Shown: piece by piece, positions 1 through 11,659 of the stretch
Layout: the number at the start of each line of letters is the position of its first letter
How positions within the stretch are numbered: position 1 is the first letter of the stretch
Assembly (NCBI GenBank): GCA_965178125.1
Contig: OZ237760.1
Coordinates: forward strand, 310,001 to 374,000
Direction: 5' to 3'
Length of the DNA: 64,000 nucleotides
Origin: Bilabrum cf. latius
Lineage: Eukaryota; Bigyra: Bicosoecida; Bigyra; Bicosoecida
Made by a program: the position numbers and the translations under genes
Notes under the pieces: model-generated
Seen by the model: the letters and a program-made list of their open reading frames with translations, nothing else
What the model was told of the DNA's origin: nothing
The model's database searches: none

Positions 1-3000
1 ATCCCCGCTTGTGCACTGCATTGCCAGCATCCCCACCACCCTGCTTTAGGTGCACCGCACGATCGCCCAGCCCTCTCGAGCTAGTGCTTGACCCCCGGCT
101 CCCCATGGAGGCCAGGCTCTCACCGCCGCTGTACTCGCTGCTGCCCTGACCCGGCCTGTCGATCGCCCGCCCGTATCCCAGCGCCACCCCAACGGACTCG
201 GAATCGGAATCGCCGGCCAGTTCCCTGGAGATGAGGAGCGTGTTGCTGACCCTCCGCTTCAGCTCCGAGTCTCCCCGCCTGTTCAACCCGTTGCCCCCGC
301 CCCCGCCGCTGCCACTGCCGCTGCCCCTGTTGCCCCCACCTCCCTCACCTTGCCCCTTCTCAACGGACATGAGTGCTCGCCCTTTTGCTTTTCCCTTGCC
401 CAGCCTCCCGTGGATCTCCCTCTTGGCCGCCTGTCTCGCCCTCTTCTTGTGTCTCCTCCTCGCCCTCTCCTGTCGCACCTGGCTCTTCCAGTCGTCCACA
501 GGCACGTCCACCATGGCGCTTGACAGCGAGCGAGAAGGGTCTCTCCCGTCTCCTGCCGATGCCCCGTCCTCCTCATCGTCCGTCTCCTCGTCTTCGTCGT
601 AGTAGGAGAAGCTGCTCCCGTTGGATGCACCCACGCTGCCTCCGCTGACCTGAGGACCAGCACCATGCCCATCCCCATGCCTCCTGTCCTTGGCCTTGGC
701 CCTGTCCTTTGACTTGGAGAAACTGCCTATCTTAGGCCCAGGGGCCTTCGTTGGTCGCAAGCCAGCGCCCGGCCCACTACCGGCTTCATTGGAGAGGCCA
801 TAGGCACGCGGCGGGTCACCGCTATGCAGCCGGAACAGCGACTCGTCTCTCAGCTGCTCGCTGTCGGAAGCAGTGGCAGGACCTAGTGCCCCTCCCATGC
901 GGTCTGTTGTTCCCTGGGTTGTTCCTCGGCTGCTTCCCTCGACTGGAACCACCTGCTACCACCCGAGCCGCGGCTGCACACCCTCCTGCCCTCCAGCGCT
1001 GGTGGGGCTGTTGCGTGCAACAGCCGAGGGGCCAGGCTCCATGTTACTACTAGTAGAACCACTGCCTGCTTCCAATATATCTGCTCCGAGACGATCGCCT
1101 ACGCTCTGCGAGCCCTCCACCAGCGGGGACATGGGCGGCGGCTTGGCGATCCCACTTGCGGCACCGCGCGATTTTGCGGAACTTATGTACCCCCCACGGA
1201 CCTCGGTCGGAATGATCACCTGCCCGCTATCCGACCTGTCTGCCACGGCAGGGCCCGCCTTTCCGTCGGTCAGCACATTCACTGCAGCATCGCTGGGCCG
1301 GGGCAGCGGCCCGCTGGTCCTGCTGTTAGTGGAGGACAGGCGCCTTGAGCCCAATCGCTTGCCCTTGCTGCTGCTGTGGAAGCCACCTGAGCTGCTGCCC
1401 GCCACAGACGAGCTGATCCAGCTCCCACCATCGTGGGCTCCGTTCCCAGGTGTGTTGATAGACCCGGAGGTGAGCATGCCGGAAGTCTCCATGGTGGCCT
1501 CCCGCACCGCCCTGAGCTCTGCGCCGTGGGACCGTATGGCGGGTCTGTGGGTGTATCCCTGCAGCCCGCTGGCAACCTCCATCGTGGGGGTGACACCTCC
1601 CGTGACCCTCGTGCCTGCCAAGCCCCCCGCAACACCCCAGCCCCTCACAACAGCATCCATGGGGCCAGCACCGCTACCGCTACCGCCGTTGCCGCCGCCA
1701 TCGACTGCCCCCAAATGGTCCTCCACAGCGGCGTCCGCTTCGTCTTCTCTAGCAATACCCGGCCCACCTGCACCTTGCACTGCACGATCGTGCCTTCCTT
1801 GTTCCCCCGAGGAATTTGTTCTCTGGGTCGTAAGCCTTCCAGTGCCGATAGTCACCCCTTGCAGGCTAGCGCTCCGCGACGTGCTGGGGTGGTCCCCGTC
1901 GCGATCGCCACACCCCTGGCTTGCCACGCTCCGTGTGGTGCTGTGGCCCGTGCCCGTGTATTCACGGGGGAGCGCCCGCTAGCCCTTGCCCCGCTCAGCA
2001 TGGCCTGCCTCTGCCTGTTTGTCAAAGGAGACTGCTGTCGGCGCCTCCCTTGCGTCCCTAAGGAGCCGTGCGGCCCTTCGCTTCCGGCTGCCCTTGAGGC
2101 ACGGGAGCATAGGGGAGGACTGGAACTGCCTGTGCTTGGGACCAGGAGCAACGGCGCCAGCGCCTTCCAGCGCCTGCATTGCACGGTAGTGCTCCGGGAT
2201 CGTGTCTGTGTCGGCTGCGCCGGCCCCGCGGGCGCCTCCCATGGCCAGTTTGGCGTGATCTGCGATCACGTCGCCGTGCACTTCGAACGTCAGCTCCTGC
2301 TACTGTCCTGTCACCCTGACTGACTTCAGGAGGGAGGCGGCGGCTGGGCTAATTCCTCTGACAACGCGCTTTCGCAACCGACTGACGTACACCTGGATTT
2401 GTGGAGGCGAGTAAACTTCCTCTCGCCGAGAGACAAGCGGCAAAACTTTGACTGGTATGTCTCGCAGCATGCTCAAAGCCTGGTCCAGGCTTGCGACGGC
2501 CGTTGGCGACGACGCTGCCATCGAACTTCGAAGGGCAGAAATCTGCGCCACGAGGCGCGACTGCTGCCGCTACAGCCATCGTTCCACCATTCCGCTCTCT
2601 TGTAGTCCGGGCGCAAAAAATACGCGAGAGCTGGTGTTTCGATGCGTTGCAAGCATCCACACTGCAGACTGGCCTTCTGCTCTCAGGAAGGGTTCCCCTG
2701 AAGAGCCTATCGTCCGAACACTGCACAAATCCAACGTACCATCATGTTTTGGTTCTGATTGATTGTGTGGCCTACGTACACCTAGATCTCTCGCATCCTG
2801 CGGTGACCAGCGGGATGCTTGCGACGACAAATGAGCTCTACTAAGCAGCAGCAACTGGTTCTCAAGCATTGATACACACCATAAAGTGTAAACTGAACAC
2901 GTTTCACTGCAGCAGGGGGGATTTGGAGCCGTGAGTGGCGGAATGCATCTCACTTCGTCGCTATACAACGTATTTGAGGCAGCCACTGATGACGTGCCAC

Positions 3001-3007
3001 ATCCCAT
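1..3007 (-). CDS. Predicted N-myristoylated low-complexity protein A (3' end beyond window)
   Basis: Starts at 3007 with MGCGTSSVA, a classic N-myristoylation plus palmitoylation signature, so the protein is probably membrane-tethered. Exon 1 is 2954-3007 (18 codons), the intron is 2798-2953 (GTGAGA...CCGCAG), and exon 2 is open from 2797 to the window edge. In-frame TAGs occur at 2570-2572, 2300-2302, 1979-1981 and 956-958, with no TGA or TAA in this frame, so the model depends on UAG being sense. Residues from about 70 to 250 look folded or helical. The rest is Gly/Ser/Arg-rich, with an acidic stretch and a Lys/Arg-rich stretch near the left edge. It is paralogous to the next gene, sharing the start motif, the intron at the same place and an SRVFF(A/S)PG segment. 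No enzymatic domain was recognised. Confidence 0.7.
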
Positions 3008-3165
3008 GGCTCGTCAAAGTTACGGTTGCCGAGCAATACTAATTCAAATCAATTGAGTCTCGCCAATTTATGCGTGGATCGTCTGCCTCTCCGCCGGGAT
3101 GACCCGAATTGAACCTCTGATTACGGGCAATCTTGGTCGCAACACTACCATCATAATCTTCATCT

Positions 3166-6100
3166 TCATTTCACGTCGTCCAGCGCAAGCCTCACCACCA
3201 CGATGGACCCGATCCCCAAGTACTTTCTCATCCGCGAAAGAAACGCGCGGGATTTCATCAAAGCCGGCCAAACGTCGCCGGCGCTCGTCCTGACGAGAAA
3301 CAGCGGCGACAGGAGCACGAGGTTACGAGTGCCATCGGGAAGCACCGAAGGTGGCACCGAGTTGGAGCCCCGGCGCTGCGCCGTGTCGTCGCTGGAAACT
3401 TCGCAGCCGCGCCCTCGTGCAGAAGTGGGGAGCGGCCGCAGCTGCTGCGGCTGGGAGGAGCCTTCTCCGCCGGGGGTGCGAGAGCTGCCGATGTTGGGTG
3501 GCCCAAACTAGATCTATCTCGCACTCGCCGCACCCTGAGATTTGTGCCCAGCAGGCGCGCCGTCTCCAGAGCTTCCGTCTCCAGAGCTACCCTCACTACT
3601 AGGCTGCGCCTCAAGCCGCCCAGTGCCAAGCGCGCTGCTGGCGTCGCTGCAACCACCCAGGCTCTGGCCCCTGCCCTTGCTGCTCCTGCTTCCGGCGCTT
3701 GCGTCGATCGAGATGGGGCACAAATCGTCTTCGTCACACGTGAAGATCCCCGCCGCCCGATACGCTAGCATGCGTCGCTTGGGACTGCTGCCCGAAGTGT
3801 CCCCGCTCGTGTCTGGCCCTAGGCCTGCCGGCGAAACATGCGAAACATGCGAAACATGCGAAACATGCCCAGCGCTTGAGGCTAGCCCGCCAGCCGCGCC
3901 CTGCCCCTGCCCGCTCCTGGAGCCCGGCCCCATCGACGATTGCGCAAGCGAGGATGACTGCCGCCCGAGTCCCGAATCGTCCCTTTGGCGGATCATCGGA
4001 CTTAAACTCCCGCTCGGATTGTCGTTGATCGAGCTGCTAGGTAGGAACATGGAGCCGTCAGAGGCAGCCGAGTACAGCCCCAGATTACCGCTCCCATCGC
4101 GCCCCCACTCTTCGATCACGATCCCATCCGTGGATTCAGCGAACGTGCTCCCCGTAGCATCGCTCACCTCGTGCCGCGCTGCAGCGGCGGCCAGCGCCGG
4201 TGCAGCGCTAAGACCGCCGAAATGACCGCCTGCCAGTGGGGCTCGCTAGCTAAACTGCGGGGATGCATTCCTCGCTGTGGCGATTGCCGCACTCGAGGCA
4301 GAGGCAGACGCAGGTGTAGAAGCAGACCCGTCCAGACTGGGAGTAGGTGTGCTTGGAACATGCCCTGCCATACCACTGCCTCCGCCGGCTCCACTGCCAG
4401 GAGAATTGCCTGCCTCTGCCTCTGCCTCTACGTCTGTCTCTGCTTCGGCCCACATGGACCTGCTGAGGTTGCTTGAAGCTGCCGTGTCGGCGGAGGGCAG
4501 CGCAATGCCGGATCCCAATTCGGCTTCGAGTCGAGAGGCGCCGCTCGAGATGGCGCCAGATGCATCAGCGGCATGAGGTGATTCATGAGGGCCCCCTTCG
4601 CTGAGCGAGGAGGGCCCGCGGTTCAGCCGATTGCTGTCGATAGCGATGAACTTGCTGGACCGCTTGATGCCAATGCCCTGCATGCTGGTGGTGGAAGAGC
4701 TGCCCATGAGCCCGATGATGCGGTCGCGCACGGGTTCCTAGGTCTAGTCTGGTGCATTTGCGATCGCAGCTTTGGTTGGCCCTTCAAGCTGCTGCTTGCC
4801 GCCACTGGGCTGAGCGCCCTCTGCCAGTGCAGGACCGGTGCCGCCGACCCCATCCTGGTGCAGCCCAGCAGCTGGTATGCCGATATGGCCTCGTGCGAAG
4901 TATTCGCTGTGGGCTGTGGCCGGAGCAGCTGCTCCGAGTGGACGAGTGTCGACGTTCGTTCGCTCAGTCAGCGCCGGTAGTGCGTGTGTAAGACCCATGG
5001 GTCTTGCACCCATCAGTCGTGCACGTATCAGTGGCTGGGCTGTTGACGGGCGAGACTTCGGCTTGCTGGTCGTCGCGTGGTTGCCAGAGCCCATCATGAC
5101 GCTCAGTGGGCGGCGTCTGGAACGAGACTTTACATTCACGAAATCTGCCGAGACGAGCACCCTGTTGTCTACTCTGCTCACGTGGTTCCGCCGACTCTTG
5201 GCTGCAGTATTCTTATTCTACTTCTTCGTCGTCTTGCGCCCGCTCGCATCCTCCTAGTCAGCACCGCCCTTCCGCAGGGAACGTTCCTTTTTCATCCCAC
5301 TATTGCAATTCTTGCGTGTCGTATCAGACCCAACCATACCCTTGCCCTAAATCGGAGCCACAGCTGCCCTGGCGCTGGCTGTTGGAACATCAATCACGGC
5401 GTTTCGCAAACCGGATTCTGGTAACTACACGCTACTTCCAGACGACGGGTCCAGCTCCACTGTTTCACCGAAGATGTCGGCAGGCCCCCTGGTCCCGCTC
5501 CCTCCCTTCTCCCCGCCTTTCCGAGGATGCTCTGGACTGTGGACTGCGAGCGACTGGGCTTCCCCTGCTTGGCGTGTGCCGGGGACTTCGACACCGTGCG
5601 GCTCACCTGATCGATCGATGCAATGGGCTTCCCCTGCTTGGCGTGTGCCGGGGACTTCGACACCATGCGGCTCACCTGATCGATCGATGCAATGGTCGGC
5701 CACACCCGCCAATGTGACAGGGCCACTACCCCCTGTTGGTCTCGGTGCGAGGCCCCGCTGTTCCCCTTCCCGCGCCATGGCCCCTGACCCCGCAAGTACC
5801 CCGGCGCCTCCCCTATCCACAGAGGAGGAAGCGCTCCCTGCAGTGCCCCCTCGGGACCTGTCCTCTGCTTGAGGACTGAGGAACCCGAGCGGAACCGCAC
5901 TCGTCACACGCTCACCCCCGTGGCGCGGCGCGGTGGGCGAGAAGCTCCGCGACGACCGGTCGCCTGCTGCGTGCTGCCTCTTCCACCACTGCTCCCGGCT
6001 GTGCTTGAGGCAGGGAATTAACGGTGATATGTGAGCGTGGCGGTGCCTGGGCATCCATCTAGAGTTTCCGGGCTGCTGGGTGCAGGTGGATTCGATGCCA

Positions 6101-6982
6101 GTGGCGGGCGGCTGAGCAATCGGTCTGCTTGAGGCAAGTGCTTGCTCATGCTCTCCGCAAGTAGTTGTTGGCACCAGCTCCAGCGCCACGCTCGGCCCGG
6201 CGGGGACCGACGCGTGCATCCAACGATTGTCAGTTCTTCCTGGATTCATTGCCATGATGGATACGGAGTGTGAGTGCCTTGCATCACCTACCACGGGGTA
6301 CATCGTTTGCGCCCAAAGAGACGGTAGACGCAAGCCAGCCTACCGGACGATGGAGGCCACGGCAGCGTCCTTATCGCGGACACTACTACGAAAGCGCATG
6401 TATGGCCTCCCTATGTACAACTGCATTGTACTCGGGGACAATCCGTCGGCGATGCTCGCGGATAGTGATGTCACCTTGATCAGGCGCTAGTGCTCATGTG
6501 CCAACCTCCTCGCATGCCGGTGGCTAGCCCCTTTTGACCTTGCGATGACGACTCGATTATCTACCTTTCGCAACCAAGTCTCGATGGCTTCAGCCTCAGT
6601 TGATCCTGGTGAGAAGAATACACGAGAAACCTGGTTTCGGCATGCGGCAACCGCCCACAGCGCGTGCGGCTGGGCCCCTTCCCCAGATGGCCTAGGCGCA
6701 GACCTCTTCCGATCACGTACATAATCTGCACGATTGCTACCAATCATTGGCGGATTCGGACGGTTGTCGTCCTCGTGCGCGCGGGACACTAGTCTGTTGC
6801 TATCCTGCGGAAAACGACTTCAGGTTGCTGGAGGCCCAAGCTGAGCCTATGACATCAACAAGAGCTTGGGAGTATATCTGTCCATACAACATCCTCACCT
6901 TTCGGTTTGTTTGAATCATTTCGCTGTCTTCCGTACCATCATAGCCGGAAGGAGGTGCAACGGAGGACGCTCCACAACCCAT
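3166..6982 (-). CDS. Predicted N-myristoylated low-complexity protein B
   Basis: The start is MGCGASSVA at 6982. Exon 1 is 6899-6982, the 94-nt intron 6805-6898 (GTGAGG...CCGCAG) follows codon 28, and exon 2 is 3166-6804, ending in TGA (3166-3168); about 1,240 residues. Eleven in-frame TAGs lie at 6487, 6340, 5425, 5347, 5254, 5218, 4744, 4738, 4246, 3514 and 3508 (lowest base of each). The frame is otherwise open for 3.6 kb, which the standard code would split into a dozen fragments. The N-terminal region contains SRVFFSPG and a GRPYMRF segment, giving about 200 residues that look folded. The remainder is Ser/Gly/Ala-rich with a 23-residue tandem repeat and an HVS repeat. The C-terminal 60 residues are hydrophobic and basic. 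It is a tandem paralog of protein A; function unknown. Confidence 0.72.
3832..3867 (-). repeat. 9-bp tandem repeat, four copies
   Basis: CGAAACATG is repeated four times without mismatch. In protein B it encodes four His-Val-Ser repeats, so the expansion keeps the frame. Confidence 0.95.
5555..5692 (-). repeat. 69-bp in-frame tandem duplication in protein B
   Basis: Two adjacent 69-bp copies differ at one or two bases. The unit is 23 codons, giving a duplicated peptide that contains CIDRSGEPHGVEV. A recent in-frame duplication supports this strand and frame as coding. Confidence 0.9.
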
Positions 6983-7234
6983 CTCGCAGCCTTTACTAAT
7001 CGTATGGACTTTTCTTCAAGCCTGGTTAGGCTAACTCTACTAATTAGCGACTCACAGCAAGTACAGACCGAGACGATACTCCGTGATAGAGTACTTTCTG
7101 GTCACTGGGACAGGGACGCCGAGGTCGGCCTCAACAACAATTTTATTATCTTCATCTCGTGGGGGTCGCAACAACATCTGGTCGCAAGGAGAGTGCGAGG
7201 GCAAGCAAATTGCGCAATCTACAAACTAAGAACG

Positions 7235-8704
7235 ATGCTATTCAGCAGATTTCCGTCCACACTTACTGCAGCCTACATAGTTGGTGCAGCCTACATAGTT
7301 GGTGCAGGTGCAGCCTACGCGGCATGTGCACCACAGCCGTCACCTGTTGCACCTTAGCAGCCACCTGGCTATGTGGACCACCTCCCTCCACCTTGGTGGA
7401 AGCCATCCAGTATGCAATGCGGCCCAAGCATTCCATATCCATACCGAAACTTTTCGATGGCCCCGCCGTGTCCAGCAACTGACGATGGGGGTCATCTGTG
7501 CACCTGCTACAAGAAAGAGTTCACGGTGTGTCCTTGGCAGGACTCCTTCTCGGAATGCCCGAAAAATGCCTCAACCGGAAGGTATAATTCGGTACGACAG
7601 GAGTGCTACGGAGCAATCGGACCGCAGTGGGGTGCGATCCTGTCGACTTGCGACAGCATTGGTCCGGGAGGCACACACCCAATCGGTGCCGCGTGCCTGA
7701 CGAACCCATTCTCCGAGGTAAACGTGCGGTACATGGCATCATACCAGCTAGTTATTGATGAAGAGAGGCCCGAGACGGGATCTAAGTGGCAGTTACGGGA
7801 CGACATGAGCATAAACTCGCAAGGCGAGCATGGTCGACTCGCGAACCTCTCTCGCATCGCGCAGCCGAGCGTGGGTGCCGAGTGGGGAGCGGGCTATTAC
7901 TTTAAAGATAGCATGAAAAGTCCACGAGGGCTAGGACCACCGGGCATGCTCTTCGTTCTGAGCGTGGACTCCCTCTGGAACGCAGCTTGGTTTCTGGTCA
8001 ACCAAAGGACTCTTGACCTAGGACCAGAGGTAGCGCTGCCCAACTGCAGGCTCGGTGATGACCCATCACACCCGATCCGCCCCACAAATTGCTGGGGCGA
8101 CGCCCCTGGCGCGGAAGCGGGCGAGCTGGACCTCCTGGAGACGCCCTTCTGGGATTCGACCCTGCGCAGCGACGAGGGCTACAGGCGCATGTACCTCACC
8201 ACATACGAGTCCACCGGGTTCTGCAACCCGCAGAGGAACAGCGCCTACAAGCAGTACAACAACGGCGCGGGCGGGCACGGCACCACGAGCTACTTCGAGG
8301 ACGACCCAGTGCCGGCGCCGCACCTGTACGCCGCCGTGGTAGACGCGGCCGGAGTGACGGTCTACAGGGACCCGGACTGGCCGGGCCTCACCGCAGGTAG
8401 AGCTGCTTCCACGCTGCCCCTCCGTCCTAGGACCCAGCCGGCCTCTAAGGGAGCCCCCTGCCCCGCCTCGGCCTCCTCGTGCGTGCGATTCAACCCGCTG
8501 TGCGTGACCGTGCCGAGCAACGAGACGACCTACAAGATCGTGGGGGGGCCAGGGAACAGCAAGGTGGTGCGGTGCCCCGGGGTGGCCTCCTTCGGGATGA
8601 CACCGCAGTGCGTTGCATCTTCGTGGTGGAACCTGTTCGCAGACACGGGGCAGTGGGAGGCCGACATCAGCGGTAAGGAGGGCAGGGAGCATCGAGATGG
8701 ATGA
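7235..8704 (+). CDS. Secreted glycoside-hydrolase-like protein (clan GH-B-type motif, tentative)
   Basis: The ATG at 7235 begins an Ala/Val-rich signal-peptide-like stretch containing a duplicated AAYIVG. A TAG at 7355-7357, read as Gln, then joins it to the main domain. The mature part is rich in Cys, Trp and Pro, as expected for an extracellular enzyme. Residues 297-302 read ELDLLE, matching the ExDxxE catalytic motif of GH16/GH7-type (clan GH-B) hydrolases. No other hallmark was found, so the family call is tentative; the substrate might be a beta-glucan. The continuous frame ends at TGA 8702-8704. However, GGTAAGG at 8672 looks like a donor and could splice to CTCGCAG near 8980, replacing the last 10 residues. 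The 3' part of the gene is duplicated at 13.4-14.0 kb. Confidence 0.55.
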
Positions 8705-9510
8705 TGCAGCAGTGCGATGCACCAGGAGCCAGGATTGAGGCAAAGTAGGGGGGTTTCATCTAGGCGAGTGCGCGCCTTGTGCTTCTGACGCCCTACTAGC
8801 ATTGCGGGCTGCTCAGCGCCGCGTGGTATATTTGATGCGTTCTATGTTGTCTTATTTACGCGTTTTATTGTAGCATGACTGTGTGCGCGTGCATCAGCAC
8901 CTGCTGCAAGCAACAGGTGCATTCACGGGCACAATCGCAATCCCAATTTTGGATCAGTGCTGCGACGCCCTCGCAGCTCGGGCGCTGGAATTCACCCGAG
9001 ATCGAGTTCGCGAGGGCCCTGGACGCCGAGGGTCTCCCGATGAGTCAAAAAGGGTGTGGACAGTGGGGCAGGCCGCTGGGAGCGGAGCCTCGGGAAAATA
9101 GCAGAAGCAAAAAAACATCATCTGGCGGAGTCGCTGGCTCTGGTTCTTCCGGTTAGGGTTCTTCTGCACGGGCGGGAAGCGCGTCGGTCGCAGTCACAGG
9201 TGCCTCGGGGGGGAGGGGCAGTAGCAAGCGCAGTAGGGCGCCTCAGGGGCAGCACAGGGGGGGGGGGAATAGTCCAGAGAAACCTCTCAGACGCCCAAAT
9301 GGGTGGGCCGGGGGTTGAGGGGGGCGCTGCTCAAACTGGTCGCAAACCGAAAGCACTTGGGGGTAGGGGTGATGAGGGGGGGCTACGACGTGAAGAGCGA
9401 GCCTGATAAATTTCCAAGGCAATGAATTCAATAAAAAATACTAAGTGCGTCTGACTAGCTTCAACATCATATCACTTTATACCGCACTTGGGGCCAAACA
9501 CCTCGAACAA
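8705..9510. other. Intergenic/3' region with a possible extra exon
   Basis: This lies between the convergent hydrolase-like and GPI-anchored-type genes. It probably includes the 3' UTR of the hydrolase gene. Bases 8705-8942 recur at about 13.76-14.01 kb. An acceptor-like CTCGCAG near 8980 is followed by more than 400 bp with no TGA or TAA in the matching frame (to TGA near 9423). A second frame is also open for over 300 bp. Both are G-rich and of doubtful coding value. Nothing else was recognised. Confidence 0.5.
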
Positions 9511-11451
9511 TCACCTGTCGCTCAGCAGCGCTCCCGTGGCAGCTACGGCCAGCACCATCGACAGCCAGGCAAGTGCCTCGAGCGACCCTGCGCCCGGTCG
9601 CAGGCCAGAACTGGGGCTCGAACTCGGAGTCGGGGACGCAGACGCCCCGTGAGACACAGACGGCCCCGCGGGAGAGGGGGAAGAGGAGGCACTTGGGGGC
9701 AGCTGGCTCGTGCTCGGGGTGGGGGACGGGGGCGTCGAAGGCGCTGCGGGCGGCGGGGACGGCTGCACGTCGTCGTACTTGAACCCGAAATGCACCGCAG
9801 CGCCGCCTTGAGGGTACTGTGACCCGGCGAAGGCGCCAGCATCGGTTGCAATCAGCTCTCTAGGTCCGAGCTGCAGCTTCAGGTCGTGGGGGTACATGGC
9901 CGCTGTGACGAGTACTAGGCTGCCGGAGGTGCGGTCGGGCTGCAGCGACAGCACAGTTGAGTTGACTGTGTCCAGACACAGCACGGTCATGGGCTCCGCT
10001 GCAGATCGCCCTGGCTGCGCGGCGCACGCACGGGTGCCTCCGCCGTAGTATGGCACTTCGCTGAGGCCAGAGCGTACCTGTTGCATCCTGCCCGACGAAT
10101 CCATGGTCATTTCTACCCAGACCATGGCGGATGTCTCCATCTGGAAGTAGGCGTACCACTTGCCCTGGCTAGAAGCGATGGCGCTCGTGCTCCCCCGCTT
10201 GCTCCCTGCAGGAGGACTGTTCCCTGGCCCTGGGAGCCCCCCTACAAGAAATCGACGAGCCTCATGGTGCGGGAACCAGCTGCTCGGATCGGTGGCCTTG
10301 GACGCGTAGGCGAGCGTGAGGCCGGATCCGTCGGGCGTGATCTCCACGATCGCAATGCCGGTGTCGGTGAGGTAGGCAGCGTCGTTGTCGTCGTGCAGAG
10401 GCGCCTAACTCGTGAGGATTAGCAGCCAGAACGAATTTGTGGGCTCCATCGGCCTGGCTGCAAGCACCATTAGTGAATCATCTGTTTGTACCCACCCCCT
10501 GGTGTCGATCGGCGCGCCAGCGGTTGCGACCGATGGCGACAGAGTGAGCACCTGACCGTGCTCGCCCGCGTTGGGACGGAGTGGGGAAGTGAGTATCCTG
10601 ACCTTTGGCGCGATTCCGGGACCGTCGCTTTGCCTCCGTGTCCACGCAATGCCCACAATGTAGTTGTTGCTGGGAGAGATGCCATTGATTCGACGCACGG
10701 CAATCCCACCGTTTGCAGCCATGCTCGCTTCGTACAGGTACACCACGTCGTTGTACGATGGTGAGGCGGCGAGGTACACTTTCGCAGAGCCTGCCTAGGT
10801 GCTATCTCCCGGCCAGACATCTGCCTCCAATGGCCTGATGGACGAGTATTGCTCGCTTCCAGGGAGTGGAATCTTGCCGTTTCCCAGGATGCAGCTTGTC
10901 GGCAATCCGCCGGCAGAGCCAAGCTTCCATTCGCACGTGACCACCATCAAGCCAGTGAATGAGTAGTACTGATTCGGCTGCCATACCACAGTAGCAGCGT
11001 GGCGGAAGCTGCCGTCTGGCATCTGCATAGCAAGAGGTGCAGAATACGAAGCCACGGAGCTCGCCCCGTCTACTTCCAGGTGGCCGATGGATGCGACATT
11101 TGCTGTCATCCCACCCGGCATAACTGCAGTAATACTAACCGTGCCATTCCCATCATTGAGTGCGTTCAAGTGATAGACAAGCCCGAAAGGCCCACCGCTG
11201 ATTGCGCCAAGATTGGATCTGTCAGAGCTGCTCCACTAGCTCCTTCTTCCAGTCAAAGCGGCGGATCCAGCACCACGGCATGCAGTGCCAGATGCGTATT
11301 TTTGGATATCATACGAGCACACCGGAATGTCTGATCCAACACACGCACGTGAAACCAAAACAAGTAAAAGCGAGACTACAACTGCCAATCGCTCCTGGTG
11401 CAATACCAAATACCTTCGCGAACCACTACTGGCAGGGAGTGTACACTGCAT
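9511..11451 (-). CDS. Secreted, probably GPI-anchored protein of unknown function
   Basis: A 646-residue frame runs from ATG 11451 to TGA at 9511, crossing TAGs at 11236-11238, 10795-10797 and 10405-10407 (all spacings multiples of three). Residues about 22-40 (LAVVVSLLLVLVSRACVG) form a signal-peptide core. The C-terminus has a Pro/Ser/Thr-rich stalk followed by a hydrophobic tail (LAWLSMVLAVAATGALL) ending five residues later, the standard layout of a GPI-anchor signal or short membrane anchor. The ectodomain has scattered Cys and repeated strand-like segments (YNDVVYLYE, NNYIVGIAW) suggestive of a beta-rich fold. No family was recognised. It is convergent with the upstream secreted hydrolase-like gene; both may act at the cell surface. 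Confidence 0.7.
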
Positions 11452-11659
11452 ACAGTATGCTCGGAATATGCCTTTAGTATTTTATGCTCCTTATCAGGCG
11501 CCGGCCAATGTGTGTGTGAACAAATCGTACCATTACATTCAATCTTCATCATCACCTCTGGCTGGCGAGGGTAGCACGCGACTTCAACCTACACAGTACG
11601 AGTAGTTACTCGGATTTTCGGGTTGTGTGCTTATAACCTTATCGTGAATTGCATCTTAA

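Noticed and set aside
3542-4225. 227-codon plus-strand frame
   Set aside because: It is antisense to protein B, whose frame carries the in-frame tandem repeats and the paralogous start.
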